Assembly (NCBI GenBank): GCA_934667475.1
Contig: CAKUMB010000005.1
Location: 62,001 to 126,000 of the forward strand
Length of the DNA: 64,000 bases
Source of the DNA: an uncultured Muribaculaceae bacterium
GTDB taxonomy: Bacteria; Bacteroidota; Bacteroidia; Bacteroidales; Muribaculaceae
Direction of reading: 5' to 3'
In this document: positions 43,701 through 52,355 of the stretch, in pieces
How the letters are laid out: the number at the start of each line of letters is the position of its first letter
Position numbering within the stretch: position 1 is the first letter of the stretch
Program-made: the position numbers and the translations under genes
Notes under the pieces: generated by a model
The model's input: only the letters and a program-made list of their open reading frames with translations
Told to the model about the DNA's origin: nothing
Database searches by the model: none

Positions 43701-44453
43701 GTGAAAGCTGCGCCGGCAGCCCCAGTGACCGACACTGTGCAGCCCGCTCCCGCCGCACCCAAGCCCGACACTGTGAAAGCCGCTCCGGCAGCCCCAGTGA
43801 CCGCACCTGCCGACACGGCCAAGAAGGCCGACGTGAAGATGCCTGTGCGCACCGAAAAGGCTGAAAAGGCTGCTGCCGACAAGCCGGTAAAGACCGACAA
43901 CGTGAAGCACCTCAAAAAGCAAAAAGACGAGGCGCAAAAGGAACTCGAACGCCAGCAAAAGCAGCGCGAAAAGGAGGAGAAAGAGCGCGTTAAGCAGCAA
44001 AAGGAGGCCGAGAAGGCCCGCCTTAAGCAGCAGCAAGAAGCCGAAAAGGAGGCCAAGCGGCTGCAGCAACAGCAGCAAAAGGCCCACGACGACTCGGTGA
44101 AGCTGGCCAAAAAGCAGCAGGCCGAGGCCCTGAAGGCCGAGCAGAAGCAAAAGGCCGACGAACTGAAACAGCAGCAGCGCGCCAAGGACGAGGCTAAGAA
44201 GCAGCAGGAGGCCGACCGAAAGCTCAAGCAGCAGCAACTTGAACAGGAGCGCAAGCAGCGCATTGAGGCCCGCAAGCAGCGTGCCAAAGAGCGCGAGCAG
44301 CTCAAAAAGGAGCAGCAGAAGCGCAAGGCTCAAGAGGCCAAAGAGCGCCAGGAAGCCTACAAGCAGAAGCAAAAGGAGCGCAAGCGGCAGGCCAAGCAGC
44401 GCGCCGAGGAGCGCAAGCAGCAACAGCGGTCGGCGCGCCAGCGCGGCAAGTGA
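40758..44453 (+). CDS. TPR lipoprotein, PorW/SprE-like (type IX secretion-associated)
   Basis: The 1231-residue lipoprotein (lipobox MQSC, Cys25) has many TPR-like helical repeats over residues about 60-900 (for example SDLAYQAFRRAG, DTYYNMYLMYMRNGDVAKAE). It begins SARKNTAGSRFWQAFNTRYN, a stretch I associate with SprE/PorW, which in Flavobacterium and Porphyromonas is required for type IX secretion and gliding. The last 200 residues are almost entirely Lys, Gln, Glu, Arg and Ala, preceded by a Pro/Ala repeat. I chose GTG at 40758 because it begins the signal peptide; upstream codons are not signal-like. porX follows after 39 nt. Confidence 0.75.
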   Translation: MKRLLYTRLPIALLMIAAVAVMQSCSARKNTAGSRFWQAFNTRYNVYYNGITHYKEQIRELEDNYEDDYSQQLFIHPAEAYSNPKAPQPSASFDRTIEKMQKAISLHSIKKKPKRKSGKGNDEKYKEWLKRDEYNPFIHNAWFTMAKAQYMKGDFTSSAATFHYIARHFTWKPDLVAESELWEALSYCAMGWTTEADNVLAHVHIDKIEDKRLRALANLAFADYYIKCKRNSEAIPYLAEAVKGQKGAQSVRLNFLLGQLYEDAGQSDLAYQAFRRAGSHSGSTYRTKFNARIKQSAVYQGNNINSEIKSLKSMARYDRNKEYLDQIYYAIGNIYLSRRDTANAVASYVTAAQKSTRNGIDKAISQITLGGIYFAQRKYDLAQPCYAEAIPQLSEEYPNYKVLKRRSDVLDELAVYSQNVTLQDSLLRLSKLSVDEQKAVIKKIIDALKKKEKEEAENAKREEYLAQQSANGSTLKNNSQQPASYTINTDNSWYFYNTATKNAGKTAFQQQWGSRKLEDDWRRRNKATFSLNADDEDTAAADTTSAAGSDSSKVDKKALKRAEDPHYEEYYLKQIPKTAEEVQTAHDIIQEGLYNMGVILKDKLEDYEAAAYEFNELLRRYPDNVYRLDTYYNMYLMYMRNGDVAKAEQCRQRIVTDFADSKYGLAMKDPNYLDNLKSMNREQERMYEQAYADYLANNNQGVHSAYAEMMRKYPLSKIMPKFMFIDALSYVTQKDYDKFKSTLKEMLERYPETDITPTASSMMKQINRGRKLNGGSTNARGMLWAVRLSNDTTATAADKKFTPFKDDKTKPHLFVYAFSTDSVSANQLLYEVAKHNFTSFVVKDFELEQMTFGEIGLLVVKGFANYAEAAHYRTVMDADTAKEIPPQAHQVIISQENFDLLINEGRSFADYFQYLEEQNTRKVERQIPAYATDDAGRDAKAQQPKRTKSVRSGKVATPAAAKPGPVKPAANQQPAAPKPDTVKAAPAAPVTDTVQPAPAAPKPDTVKAAPAAPVTAPADTAKKADVKMPVRTEKAEKAAADKPVKTDNVKHLKKQKDEAQKELERQQKQREKEEKERVKQQKEAEKARLKQQQEAEKEAKRLQQQQQKAHDDSVKLAKKQQAEALKAEQKQKADELKQQQRAKDEAKKQQEADRKLKQQQLEQERKQRIEARKQRAKEREQLKKEQQKRKAQEAKERQEAYKQKQKERKRQAKQRAEERKQQQRSARQRGK
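43681..43803 (+). repeat. 72-nt tandem repeat inside the PorW-like gene
   Basis: Units start at 43681 and 43753 and encode the repeated block PKPDTVKAAPAAPVT. The Pro/Ala-rich linker precedes the charged tail; copy number may vary between strains. Confidence 0.75.
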
Positions 44454-44492
44454 TGTGATTATTGAAATAAGAAAGAAAGGAGACAACGCTAT

Positions 44493-46040
44493 ATGAGCAA
44501 GGAAACCATACTTTGGGCCGACGATGAGATCGATCTGCTTAAGCCCCACATACTGTTCTTGAAGAGCAAGGGCTACGACGTGGCCACAGTGACCAATGGC
44601 CGCGATGCGCTCGACATGCTCCAGAGCCAGAACTTCAGCCTTATAATCCTTGACGAGAACATGCCCGGCATCAGCGGCCTTGAAGCCCTGCAGCAAATCA
44701 AGATTTCGCAGCCCAACGTGCCGGTGATTATGATCACCAAGAGCGAGGAGGAAAACATAATGAACCAGGCCATAGGCAGCGAAATTGCCGACTATCTGAT
44801 AAAGCCCGTCAACCCTATGCAGATATTGCTGTCAATAAAGAAAAACCTGCACAGCGACACCCTGGTGGCGCAGCAGGCAGCCGGCGGCTATCAGCAGCAG
44901 TTTATGGACATAAGCCAGCGCATTAACTCGGCTTCGACAATCGACGACTGGTATGACATCTACACCACGCTTGTGCGGTGGGAAATCACGCTGTCGAAAA
45001 CCGGCACCAACATGGACGAGATGCTGCGCATGCAAAAGAATGAGGCCAACAGCGCCTTCGGCAAGTTTGTGAAGCGCCACTACGAGGACTGGATAACGGG
45101 CGCGTCGGCACGTCCGCTCATGAGTCACGAGATATTCAAGACGCAGATATTCCCGCGTCTCGACAATGGCGAGAAGGTGTGCTTTGTGGTGATCGACAAT
45201 TTTCGCCTCGACCAGTGGCGCACCATAAGCGCACTGCTGGGCGAATACTTCAACGTGGCGAGCGAGCAGCTCTACACCACCATTCTGCCCACCGCCACGC
45301 AGTATGCCCGCAACGCCATTTTCTCGGGCCTGATGCCCATCGACATCGAGCGCATGTTTCCCGACTTGTGGGTCGACGAGGACGAGGATGAGGGCAAAAA
45401 CCTCAACGAGGCACCGCTTATCCAGACCATTATGGACCGCTACCGCAAGCACTACCGCTTTTCATACAACAAGCTCAACGACTCGGCGGCGGGCGAAAAA
45501 CTGATACAGAACTTCTCGGTGCTCGACAACTACGACCTGAATGTGCTGGTGTTTAACTTCGTTGACATCCTGTCGCACGCGCGCACCGAGTCGAAGATGA
45601 TACGCGAGCTGGCCTACACCGACAGTGCCTACCGCTCGCTCACCGAGTCGTGGTTTAAAAACTCGTATGCGTTCGAGATATTCAAGCAAATAGCCCAGCG
45701 CGGCTGGAAGGTGGTGCTCACCACCGACCACGGCACCATTAAGGTGGACAACCCCATAAAGGTGATTGGCGACAAAAACACCAACACCAACCTGCGCTAC
45801 AAGGTGGGTAAAAACCTGAACTACAACCCCAAACAGGTGTATGAAATTAAGCAGCCCAAGCGCTATGGCCTGCCGGCCCCCAACGTGTCGTCGACCTACA
45901 TATTCACCACAGGGCGTGACTTTTTTGCTTACCCCAACAACTACAACTACTACGTGCAGTATTACCACGACACCTTCCAGCACGGTGGCATCTCGATGGA
46001 GGAAATGCTTGTCCCTCTCGTTACCCTCGTAGGCAAGTGA
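44493..46040 (+). CDS. porX: PorX-like response regulator with PglZ domain
   Basis: The 515-residue protein has a receiver domain (residues 1-120; acidic Asp10-Asp11, phospho-acceptor Asp54 in ILDENMPGI, Lys104 in YLIKP) joined to a PglZ/alkaline-phosphatase-like domain (CFVVIDNFRLDQWRTIS, LPTATQYARNAIFSGL, VLTTDHGTIKVDNPIKVIGD). This matches PorX, which controls type IX secretion genes in Porphyromonas and has nuclease-like activity in its C-terminal domain. It is 39 nt from the PorW-like gene, so the two are probably coexpressed. Homologues also occur in species without gliding or a complete T9SS. Confidence 0.9.
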   Translation: MSKETILWADDEIDLLKPHILFLKSKGYDVATVTNGRDALDMLQSQNFSLIILDENMPGISGLEALQQIKISQPNVPVIMITKSEEENIMNQAIGSEIADYLIKPVNPMQILLSIKKNLHSDTLVAQQAAGGYQQQFMDISQRINSASTIDDWYDIYTTLVRWEITLSKTGTNMDEMLRMQKNEANSAFGKFVKRHYEDWITGASARPLMSHEIFKTQIFPRLDNGEKVCFVVIDNFRLDQWRTISALLGEYFNVASEQLYTTILPTATQYARNAIFSGLMPIDIERMFPDLWVDEDEDEGKNLNEAPLIQTIMDRYRKHYRFSYNKLNDSAAGEKLIQNFSVLDNYDLNVLVFNFVDILSHARTESKMIRELAYTDSAYRSLTESWFKNSYAFEIFKQIAQRGWKVVLTTDHGTIKVDNPIKVIGDKNTNTNLRYKVGKNLNYNPKQVYEIKQPKRYGLPAPNVSSTYIFTTGRDFFAYPNNYNYYVQYYHDTFQHGGISMEEMLVPLVTLVGK

Positions 46041-46089
46041 ATTGCATAGTCCACTGAATGCAGCCACTTTGCAGCAGCGTGGCGGTGAA

Positions 46090-46149
46090 ATAAAAGCGGC
46101 TTTCCTGACCTGTTTGCCATTCTTTGTGGGTGAGGGTCTGGAAAGCCGC
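46090..46149 (-). terminator. Terminator of tdh
   Basis: 15-nt arms with one mismatch (46096-46110 and 46135-46149), 24-nt loop. On the minus strand it is followed by TTTTATTTC. Confidence 0.6.
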
Positions 46150-46268
46150 AACAGCAAAAGTATTATGGAAAAATTAAACGGTCGGAGTGCTGTGGGCTCA
46201 ACGCATTGCCATGTGCGCTATGCGTAGGGTGGAGTGGGTGTTGATGCAATATGGGGGGTGTCTGCCGG

Positions 46269-47225
46269 TCACTTTTTCAGTTTCAGAGCCAGCTTTTGCA
46301 GCATGTCGGCGGTCATCGCATCGAGGTCGTACTCGGGTTTCCAACCCCATTCCATGCGTGCGCACGTGTCGTCGAGCTTGTTGGGCCACGAGTCGGCAAT
46401 GGCCTGGCGCAGCGAGTCTACCTCGTAGTGCATTTTGAAGTCGGGCATTTGCCGCTTGATGCTGCTGTAGATTATTTCGGGGTCGAAGCTCATCGACGCA
46501 ATGTTGAACGAGTTGCGGTGCACCAGCTTGCTGGGGTCGGCCTCCATTATCTCTATGGCGGCGCGCAGTGCGTCGGGCATATACATCATGTCCATGAATG
46601 TGCCTTTTGCAATGGGGCAGGTGAATTCCTCGCCGCGCACGGCCGAGTAGTAGATGTCGACGGCATAGTCGGTGGTGCCGCCGCCGGGAGGCGTGACGTA
46701 TGAAATCAGGCCCGGAAAGCGCACCGAGCGCGTGTCGACGCCAAATTTGGTGTAATAGTAGTTGCTCAGCAACTCGCCGCTCACCTTGGTTATGCCATAC
46801 ATGGTGCGTGGCTGCTGCACGGTGTCTTGCGGGGTGCCGTCTTTGGGCGCGTTGGGGCCGAACGAGCCTATAGAGCTGGGGGTGAACACGGCGCACTTCT
46901 GTTCGCGTGCCACTTCAAGCACGTTCATCAGTCCGCCCACGCCTATCTTCCAAGCCAGCAGCGGCTTGGTTTCGGCCACGGCCGAGAGCAGTGCGGCCAG
47001 GTTGTATATGGTGTCGATGTGGTAGCGGCGCACGGCGTTGGCTATCTGGGCGGCGTCGGTGATGTCGACCACCGCGCTCGGCCCCGTTTCGGCCAACTCG
47101 CCTCTGGGCTCGGCCCCGGGAATGTAGCCTGCCACTATGGTGCCTTGAGGGTACTCTTTTCTCAACTTCATTGTCAGCTCGGAGCCGATTTGGCCCGTGG
47201 AGCCGATTATAAGCACGTTCTTCAT
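46269..47225 (-). CDS. tdh: L-threonine 3-dehydrogenase, SDR/epimerase type
   Basis: The 318-residue Rossmann-fold enzyme has the NAD motif VLIIGSTGQIGSELTMKL, the YGITKVSGE catalytic Tyr-Lys pair and RFPGLISYVTPPGGGTTDY. It belongs to the extended SDR type of threonine dehydrogenase, which oxidises threonine to 2-amino-3-oxobutyrate. The divergent kbl gene supplies the next step. ATG at 47225 is used; a TTG precedes it. A promoter (TATCTTTG, 47308 to 47301) lies upstream. Confidence 0.88.
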   Translation of the reverse strand: MKNVLIIGSTGQIGSELTMKLRKEYPQGTIVAGYIPGAEPRGELAETGPSAVVDITDAAQIANAVRRYHIDTIYNLAALLSAVAETKPLLAWKIGVGGLMNVLEVAREQKCAVFTPSSIGSFGPNAPKDGTPQDTVQQPRTMYGITKVSGELLSNYYYTKFGVDTRSVRFPGLISYVTPPGGGTTDYAVDIYYSAVRGEEFTCPIAKGTFMDMMYMPDALRAAIEIMEADPSKLVHRNSFNIASMSFDPEIIYSSIKRQMPDFKMHYEVDSLRQAIADSWPNKLDDTCARMEWGWKPEYDLDAMTADMLQKLALKLKK

Positions 47226-47300
47226 CAATTTTGTTGTTTTAAGATAGTCGTCTATGTTACACAGAGGTTTTTCTCGTGAATAGGGGATTCAACCCTGTTA

Positions 47301-47331
47301 CAAAGATATAAACAACGCACAAAGTCGGCAA
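47301..47331 (-). promoter_or_regulatory. Promoter of tdh
   Basis: On the minus strand TTG (47331-47329), a 20-nt spacer and TATCTTTG (47308-47301). A possible -7 for kbl (GACCTTTG, 47374-47381) is on the opposite strand nearby. Confidence 0.6.
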
Positions 47332-47416
47332 AAAAAATGTAGCGTTTTTTTCGCTAATGCCGATATTTTTTCAGACCTTTGCAAGGTAACCCCTAACATA
47401 TAACCGCACAATATCT

Positions 47417-48607
47417 ATGTATAGCAAATTCAAAGACCACCTGACTCAGGAACTCGCCGGCATCAAGGCAGCCGGACTCTACAAGGAGGAGAGAGTGATA
47501 ACCACCGCCCAGCGCGCCGACATCAGCGTGAGCCAGGGCGGCGAAGTGCTCAACTTCTGCGCCAACAACTACCTCGGCCTCAGCGACAACACCCGCCTCA
47601 TCGAGGCCGCGAAGCGGGCCATGGACGAGCGAGGCTTCGGCATGTCGAGCGTGCGCTTCATTTGCGGCACGCAGGACCGCCACAAGCAGCTTGAAGCTGC
47701 CATAAGCGACTATTTCCACACCGACGACACCATTCTCTACGGCTCGTGTTTCGATGCCAACGGAGGCCTGTTTGAGGCCCTCCTCGGCCCCGACGACGCA
47801 ATCATCAGCGACGCGCTCAACCATGCTTCAATCATCGACGGCGTGCGCCTGTGCAAGGCTAAGCGCTACCGCTATGCCAATGCCAATATGGACGAGCTTG
47901 AGGAGTGCCTGAAGCAGGCTCAGCAGCAGCGGTTCCGCATCATAGCCACCGACGGTGTGTTTTCGATGGACGGCAATGTGGCTCCAATGGACCGCATTTG
48001 CGAGCTGGCCGAGCGCTACGATGCCATGGTGATGGTCGACGAGTCGCACTCGGCAGGTGTGGTGGGCCCCACGGGTCACGGCGTGGCCGAGCAGTTTGGC
48101 CTGTATGGACGCATCGATGTGTTCACGGGCACTCTGGGCAAGGCCTTTGGCGGTGCCATGGGCGGATTCACTACGGGCCGCAAAGAGATTATCGACATGC
48201 TGCGCCAGCGCTCGCGTCCCTACCTGTTCAGCAACAGTGTGGCGCCGGGCATAGTGGGCGCCAGCCTTGAAATGTTTAAGATGCTAAAGGAGAGCAACGA
48301 GCTGCACACCCGTCTGGCCGAGAATGTGGAGTATTTCCGCACCCGCATGCTCGATGCTGGCTTCGACATAAAGCCCACACAGAGCGCTATCTGTGCAGTG
48401 ATGCTCTACGACGCCAAACTGTCGCAAGACTTTGCGGCCGCCATGCAGCGCGAGGGCATCTACGTCACGGGCTTCTACTATCCCGTGGTGCCTAAGGGCG
48501 AGGCGCGCATACGCGTGCAGTTGTCGGCCGGACACCAGCGCGAGCACCTCGACAAGGCCATTGCTGCCTTTGTGAAGGTTGGCAAGGAACTTGGTGTAAT
48601 CAAGTAG
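47417..48607 (+). CDS. kbl: Glycine C-acetyltransferase (2-amino-3-ketobutyrate CoA ligase)
   Basis: Kbl is a PLP enzyme that converts 2-amino-3-oxobutyrate and CoA to glycine and acetyl-CoA, completing the Tdh pathway. The 396-residue protein has NFCANNYLGLSDN at its start, DESHSAGVVGPTGHG (PLP site) and the Schiff-base lysine in FTGTLGKAFGGAMGG. It diverges from tdh across a 191-nt gap, so both could share control. Confidence 0.95.
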   Translation: MYSKFKDHLTQELAGIKAAGLYKEERVITTAQRADISVSQGGEVLNFCANNYLGLSDNTRLIEAAKRAMDERGFGMSSVRFICGTQDRHKQLEAAISDYFHTDDTILYGSCFDANGGLFEALLGPDDAIISDALNHASIIDGVRLCKAKRYRYANANMDELEECLKQAQQQRFRIIATDGVFSMDGNVAPMDRICELAERYDAMVMVDESHSAGVVGPTGHGVAEQFGLYGRIDVFTGTLGKAFGGAMGGFTTGRKEIIDMLRQRSRPYLFSNSVAPGIVGASLEMFKMLKESNELHTRLAENVEYFRTRMLDAGFDIKPTQSAICAVMLYDAKLSQDFAAAMQREGIYVTGFYYPVVPKGEARIRVQLSAGHQREHLDKAIAAFVKVGKELGVIK

Positions 48608-48649
48608 GCAAAGGAAAAACAATCATATGACAAACGTTAACAAGGTTCA

Positions 48650-48692
48650 GGGCTTATGCCGCAGCGATTGCGCCATAAGCCCGTTTCTTTTT
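48650..48692 (+). terminator. Terminator of kbl
   Basis: GGGCTTATG (48650-48658) pairs with CATAAGCCC (48674-48682), followed by GTTTCTTTTT. Confidence 0.8.
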
Positions 48693-48834
48693 GTGCGTCT
48701 ATGTTTTCGTTGGGGGGCTGCTGCAGCGGTGGCTCCATTTTGGCTGCGGATTTCGGTTTCAAACGATAGCAGCCGCATCGCTGATGCCAACTGTACTTGT
48801 AATGAAATGCTGTTGAATGTGTGACGGAGTGTGG

Positions 48835-49809
48835 CTAAACGGTGGCCGTGATCAGGGTGGCGGCACCAGTCAGGTGAAGGCTGCGCACCACGGCAGGCAC
48901 CAGCACCGTCTCGCCGCGGTGCAGGGTGGCCGAAGTGCCGTTGTCACACTTCATTGTGGCAGATCCGGCTATGCACATCACCGCCAGAAAAGCGTCGTGT
49001 GGCATGCGCAGGTCGAATTCCGATTCCACTATCACGCGGTCCACATTGAAGAAAATGCTGTTGATGAGCGAAGTCACGCCCTTGCTGCGCACGTAGTTGC
49101 GCTTGCAGTCGGTGGCTATGGTGTAGTCGATGGCGTCGGCGGCAAGGTCGGTGTGCAGCTGGCGCGGCTTGCCGTCTTTGTCGAGGCGGTTGAAGTCATA
49201 CACGCGGTAGGTGATGTCGCTCGACTGCTGGATTTCGGCCAGCAGGTTGCCGGCCCCTATGGCGTGTATGCGTCCCGCGGGCAGAAAGAATATGTCGCCC
49301 GGGTGCGTCTCGTGGCTTTGCACGGCGTCGAGGATTGTGCTGTTGGCCACCATGCGCCTGTACACCTCTGGCGTGATGGTCTTGCGCATGCCGGCATACA
49401 GCTTGGCGCCCTTGTCGCTGTCAATTATGTACCACATCTCGGTCTTGCCGCTGCATCCGTGCCTCTCCTGCGCCAGGTCGTCGCCAGGGTGCACCTGCAC
49501 CGACAGGTCGAGCTTGGCATCGATAATCTTGATGAGCAGCGGAAACTCCTCGCCGTGCTTGCGATACACGCGGCGGCCCACAAGGTCGCCCTTGTATTTG
49601 CATATGAGCTCGCGCAGCGTCAGCCCTTTGTCGGGGCCTTCGCTCACCACCGACTCGTGGCCTTTGAGGCCCGACACTTCCCAGCTTTCTCCCACATTGC
49701 CCTCGTCGATGCGCACGCCCTTGAAGGCGCCGATTTTGTCGCCGCCCCACAGCACCTGTTTCAGGTTCAAGCCAAACTTAAAGGGTCCAAGCATATTGCC
49801 TATAGTCAT
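48835..49809 (-). CDS. manA: Mannose-6-phosphate isomerase, class I
   Basis: ManA interconverts fructose-6-phosphate and mannose-6-phosphate for GDP-mannose synthesis. The product is about 324 residues. Cupin and zinc features are visible: VQVHPGDDLAQERHGCSGKT, EMWYIIDS, GDIFFLPAGRIHAIGAGNLL. ATG at 49809 or 49794 are both possible; the open frame up to 49878 runs through the promoter and is rejected. A -7 box (TATCTTTG, 49831 to 49824) lies just upstream inside a palindrome related to that at 1577. Confidence 0.9.
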   Translation of the reverse strand: MTIGNMLGPFKFGLNLKQVLWGGDKIGAFKGVRIDEGNVGESWEVSGLKGHESVVSEGPDKGLTLRELICKYKGDLVGRRVYRKHGEEFPLLIKIIDAKLDLSVQVHPGDDLAQERHGCSGKTEMWYIIDSDKGAKLYAGMRKTITPEVYRRMVANSTILDAVQSHETHPGDIFFLPAGRIHAIGAGNLLAEIQQSSDITYRVYDFNRLDKDGKPRQLHTDLAADAIDYTIATDCKRNYVRSKGVTSLINSIFFNVDRVIVESEFDLRMPHDAFLAVMCIAGSATMKCDNGTSATLHRGETVLVPAVVRSLHLTGAATLITATV

Positions 49810-49823
49810 AATTAAAACCGCTG

Positions 49824-49900
49824 CAAAGATAGTGCAAATCGGGCGCAAAGCATCAAGCTTGCTTGAATGTTTTGCCAATATGCAGCTTATTTTCTGTAAA
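49824..49900 (-). repeat. Degenerate promoter palindrome upstream of manA
   Basis: The left part (49826-49857) and right part (49858-49893) are imperfectly complementary around ATCAAGC/TTGCTTGA, and the left part resembles the 1577 repeat (AGTGCAAA...GCGCAA). On the minus strand TTG (49855-49853), 21 nt and TATCTTTG (49831-49824) form a promoter for manA. Confidence 0.5.
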
Positions 49901-49979
49901 GATACAGCAAATTAATTGATAGCAGCATCGAGCGGCAATAAAAATAACCGCTGGCAAAATGGGTGATGGCTTTTTTTAC

Positions 49980-49987
49980 TAACTTTG
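49980..49987 (+). promoter_or_regulatory. Predicted -7 box of the Ig-like lipoprotein gene
   Basis: TAACTTTG, 44 nt before the start codon; no clear -33 element. Confidence 0.45.
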
Positions 49988-50030
49988 CACATTCACACGA
50001 CATATATATATTAGATATACAACAACACAA

Positions 50031-52154
50031 ATGCAACCACACCGCATATCACTCAGCCGCATTGCGGCTTGGACCCTGGCCGCAGCCCTGATGCTTGTGG
50101 CGGCCGCATGCGCTAACATAGGTACGCCCGAGGGAGGCCCGCGCGACTACACCCCGCCGCGTGTGGTGAAGACGTCGCCGGCCAACGGCGCCGTCAATTT
50201 CAAGGGCAACAAGGTGGAAATCACCTTCGACGAGATAGTGCAAATCAAAGACCAGCAGAGCAAAGTGGTGGTGTCGCCCGCGCAAAAGGAGATGCCCGTG
50301 ATAAGAAACACCGGGCGCAAAGTCACGGTTGAGTTCCGCGACACACTGAAGCCCAACACCACCTATGTGGTCGACTTCACCAACGCAATCGAGGACAACA
50401 ACGAGGGCAATGTGCTCGACGGCTACAGTTTTGCCTTTTCCACCGGCGAGACCATCGACTCGCTGCAGGTGTCGGGCATGGCTCTGCGCGCCAGCGACCT
50501 CGAGCCCATGCAGCACATTCTGGTGGGTCTGCACAGCAACCTCAGCGACACAGCCTTTGCCACAACGCCGCTGGAGCGCATCAGCCGCACCAACGACCGC
50601 GGCCAGTTCACGCTGCGCAACCTCAAGCCCGGCCGCTATCACATATTCGCGCTCAACGACGTGGACGGCGACTATCGCATGGCCCGCACCGAAGACATGG
50701 CCTTTTGCGACAGCGTGATAGTGCCCGGAGTGAACAGCGTGTCCACGCGCGACACCGTGTTCACATTCGACCATCGCGTCGACACCGTGGTCACCGCCAC
50801 CCACACGCAGTATGTGCCCAACAATGTGCTGCTGAGCGTGTTTAACGAAAACTACCGCCAGCAATACATAAAGTCGCACCGCCGTCTGGGCCGCAACCGC
50901 CTGCTGCTGCAGATGGGTGCGCCGCAGACGCGCATGCCTCAGGTGCGCCTGCTCAGTCCGCAGCCGTCGGCCCGGCACTGGTGCCGCCTTGAGCGCAACG
51001 AGCGCGGCGACTCGCTGGTCTACTGGCTGGCCGATTCAAGCCTCATCAAGAGCGACAGCCTGAGCCTTGAGGTGCACTATATGCGCACTCCGACCGACGG
51101 GGCCGACACCCTGGTTGAGGCCACCGACACCCTGGCATTTGCCGCCGTGCGCAGCGGCTACGAGCTTAAACAGCAGGAGCAGGCGCGCAAAGAGCGAGAG
51201 AAGCGCCATAAGGAGATAAGCCAGCTGGTGGAGAAGCGCGACAAGGCCGCCGCCGAGGGCAAAGACGTCACCGAATACGAGCTCAACCTCGCCGCCCTCC
51301 GCCATCAGGACGAGGCCGAAGTGCCATCGCTCAAAGCCACGCTCGAGAAGACCGAGTTGGGTGTCACCGATTCTATAGCCTTTAAGTTCGACATGCCCGT
51401 CGACACCATATACAACCGCCGTCTGCGCCTCACCCACATGCTGCCCGACAGCACTTGGGAGGCGGTGCCCCTGCCGCCCATGGTCAAGGCCAACGAATGC
51501 AGCGAGCTGCGCTATGTGCTGCCTATGCGTCTGCAGCCGGGCGGCCAATACAAGCTGCAAGTCGACTCGGCCGCCATCTACTCGATCTACAACCTCACCT
51601 GCAAGGGCATCGACCAGGACATAAGCGTGAAAAAGCTGGAAGACTACGCCAACCTCTACATGCGCATCCAGGGCCTTGCCGGCCGCCGCGCCGTGGCGCA
51701 GCTGCTCGACGGCGGCGACAAGCCTGTGATGACGGCCGCAGTCGATAGTGCCGCAGCCGAGGCCGCATTTGAGAATGTGGAGCCGGGCACCTACTATGTG
51801 CGCCTTTTCATCGACGACAACGGCAACGGTGTGTGGGACACCGGCAACTATGCCCGCCACCAGCAGCCCGAGGAGGTTTATTACTACCCCAAGCCCCTGA
51901 AACTGCGCCGCAACTGGGACGTGGACCAGGCCTGGAACATATATGCCGCGCCGCTCGACCTGCAGAAGCCCGAGAACATACGCAAAAACCGCCCCGAAAA
52001 CCGCACCAGCCTGCTCGACTCCAAGCGCAAGCGGGCCAATAAGGCCGACGGCGACACCGAGGAGGACGACACCGACGGATTCAGCAACCCCGCATTCGGA
52101 CGCAACGCCTACAGCGGCAACAAATACAACGACTACCGCAACGGCCAGCGCTGA
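50031..52154 (+). CDS. Surface-type lipoprotein with N-terminal Ig-like (Big_5) domain
   Basis: The 707-residue lipoprotein (lipobox AAAC, Cys27) begins after the Cys with a stretch ending TPEGGPRDYTPPRVVKTSPA, the start of a bacterial Ig-like domain of the SbsA/Big_5 type (about residues 40-145). Later come beta-rich repeats and a short charged helix (RKEREKRHKEISQLVEKRD). The tail is basic and low complexity. Proteins of this layout are common in Bacteroidetes with unknown role. It is followed by argR on its own promoter. Confidence 0.8.
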   Translation: MQPHRISLSRIAAWTLAAALMLVAAACANIGTPEGGPRDYTPPRVVKTSPANGAVNFKGNKVEITFDEIVQIKDQQSKVVVSPAQKEMPVIRNTGRKVTVEFRDTLKPNTTYVVDFTNAIEDNNEGNVLDGYSFAFSTGETIDSLQVSGMALRASDLEPMQHILVGLHSNLSDTAFATTPLERISRTNDRGQFTLRNLKPGRYHIFALNDVDGDYRMARTEDMAFCDSVIVPGVNSVSTRDTVFTFDHRVDTVVTATHTQYVPNNVLLSVFNENYRQQYIKSHRRLGRNRLLLQMGAPQTRMPQVRLLSPQPSARHWCRLERNERGDSLVYWLADSSLIKSDSLSLEVHYMRTPTDGADTLVEATDTLAFAAVRSGYELKQQEQARKEREKRHKEISQLVEKRDKAAAEGKDVTEYELNLAALRHQDEAEVPSLKATLEKTELGVTDSIAFKFDMPVDTIYNRRLRLTHMLPDSTWEAVPLPPMVKANECSELRYVLPMRLQPGGQYKLQVDSAAIYSIYNLTCKGIDQDISVKKLEDYANLYMRIQGLAGRRAVAQLLDGGDKPVMTAAVDSAAAEAAFENVEPGTYYVRLFIDDNGNGVWDTGNYARHQQPEEVYYYPKPLKLRRNWDVDQAWNIYAAPLDLQKPENIRKNRPENRTSLLDSKRKRANKADGDTEEDDTDGFSNPAFGRNAYSGNKYNDYRNGQR

Positions 52155-52223
52155 GGCGTGGGCTGCGCTGCATAAAAATGCACTTTATGCCACTTTGATA
52201 GCCGTAGTGTGCTTTTTTGTTAT

Positions 52224-52231
52224 TAACTTTG
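52224..52231 (+). promoter_or_regulatory. Predicted -7 box upstream of argR
   Basis: TAACTTTG. The distance to the chosen GTG (52356) implies a leader of about 118 nt. Confidence 0.4.
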
Positions 52232-52355
52232 CATTCAGATTGTGGATAAATGAGACGCCATCCACCCATTTTTGGCTAAGATACGGCGGAATGGGGCACC
52301 GATGGCTTACATTTTTTCACTTCTGTGCAACATACATATTTTTAGACCAAGCAAA

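Noticed and set aside
42978..44696. Minus-strand frame of 572 codons with very Leu-rich, membrane-like sequence
   Set aside because: The apparent hydrophobicity is the antisense of the K/Q/E-rich tail of the PorW-like gene (CTT/CTG opposite AAG/CAG).
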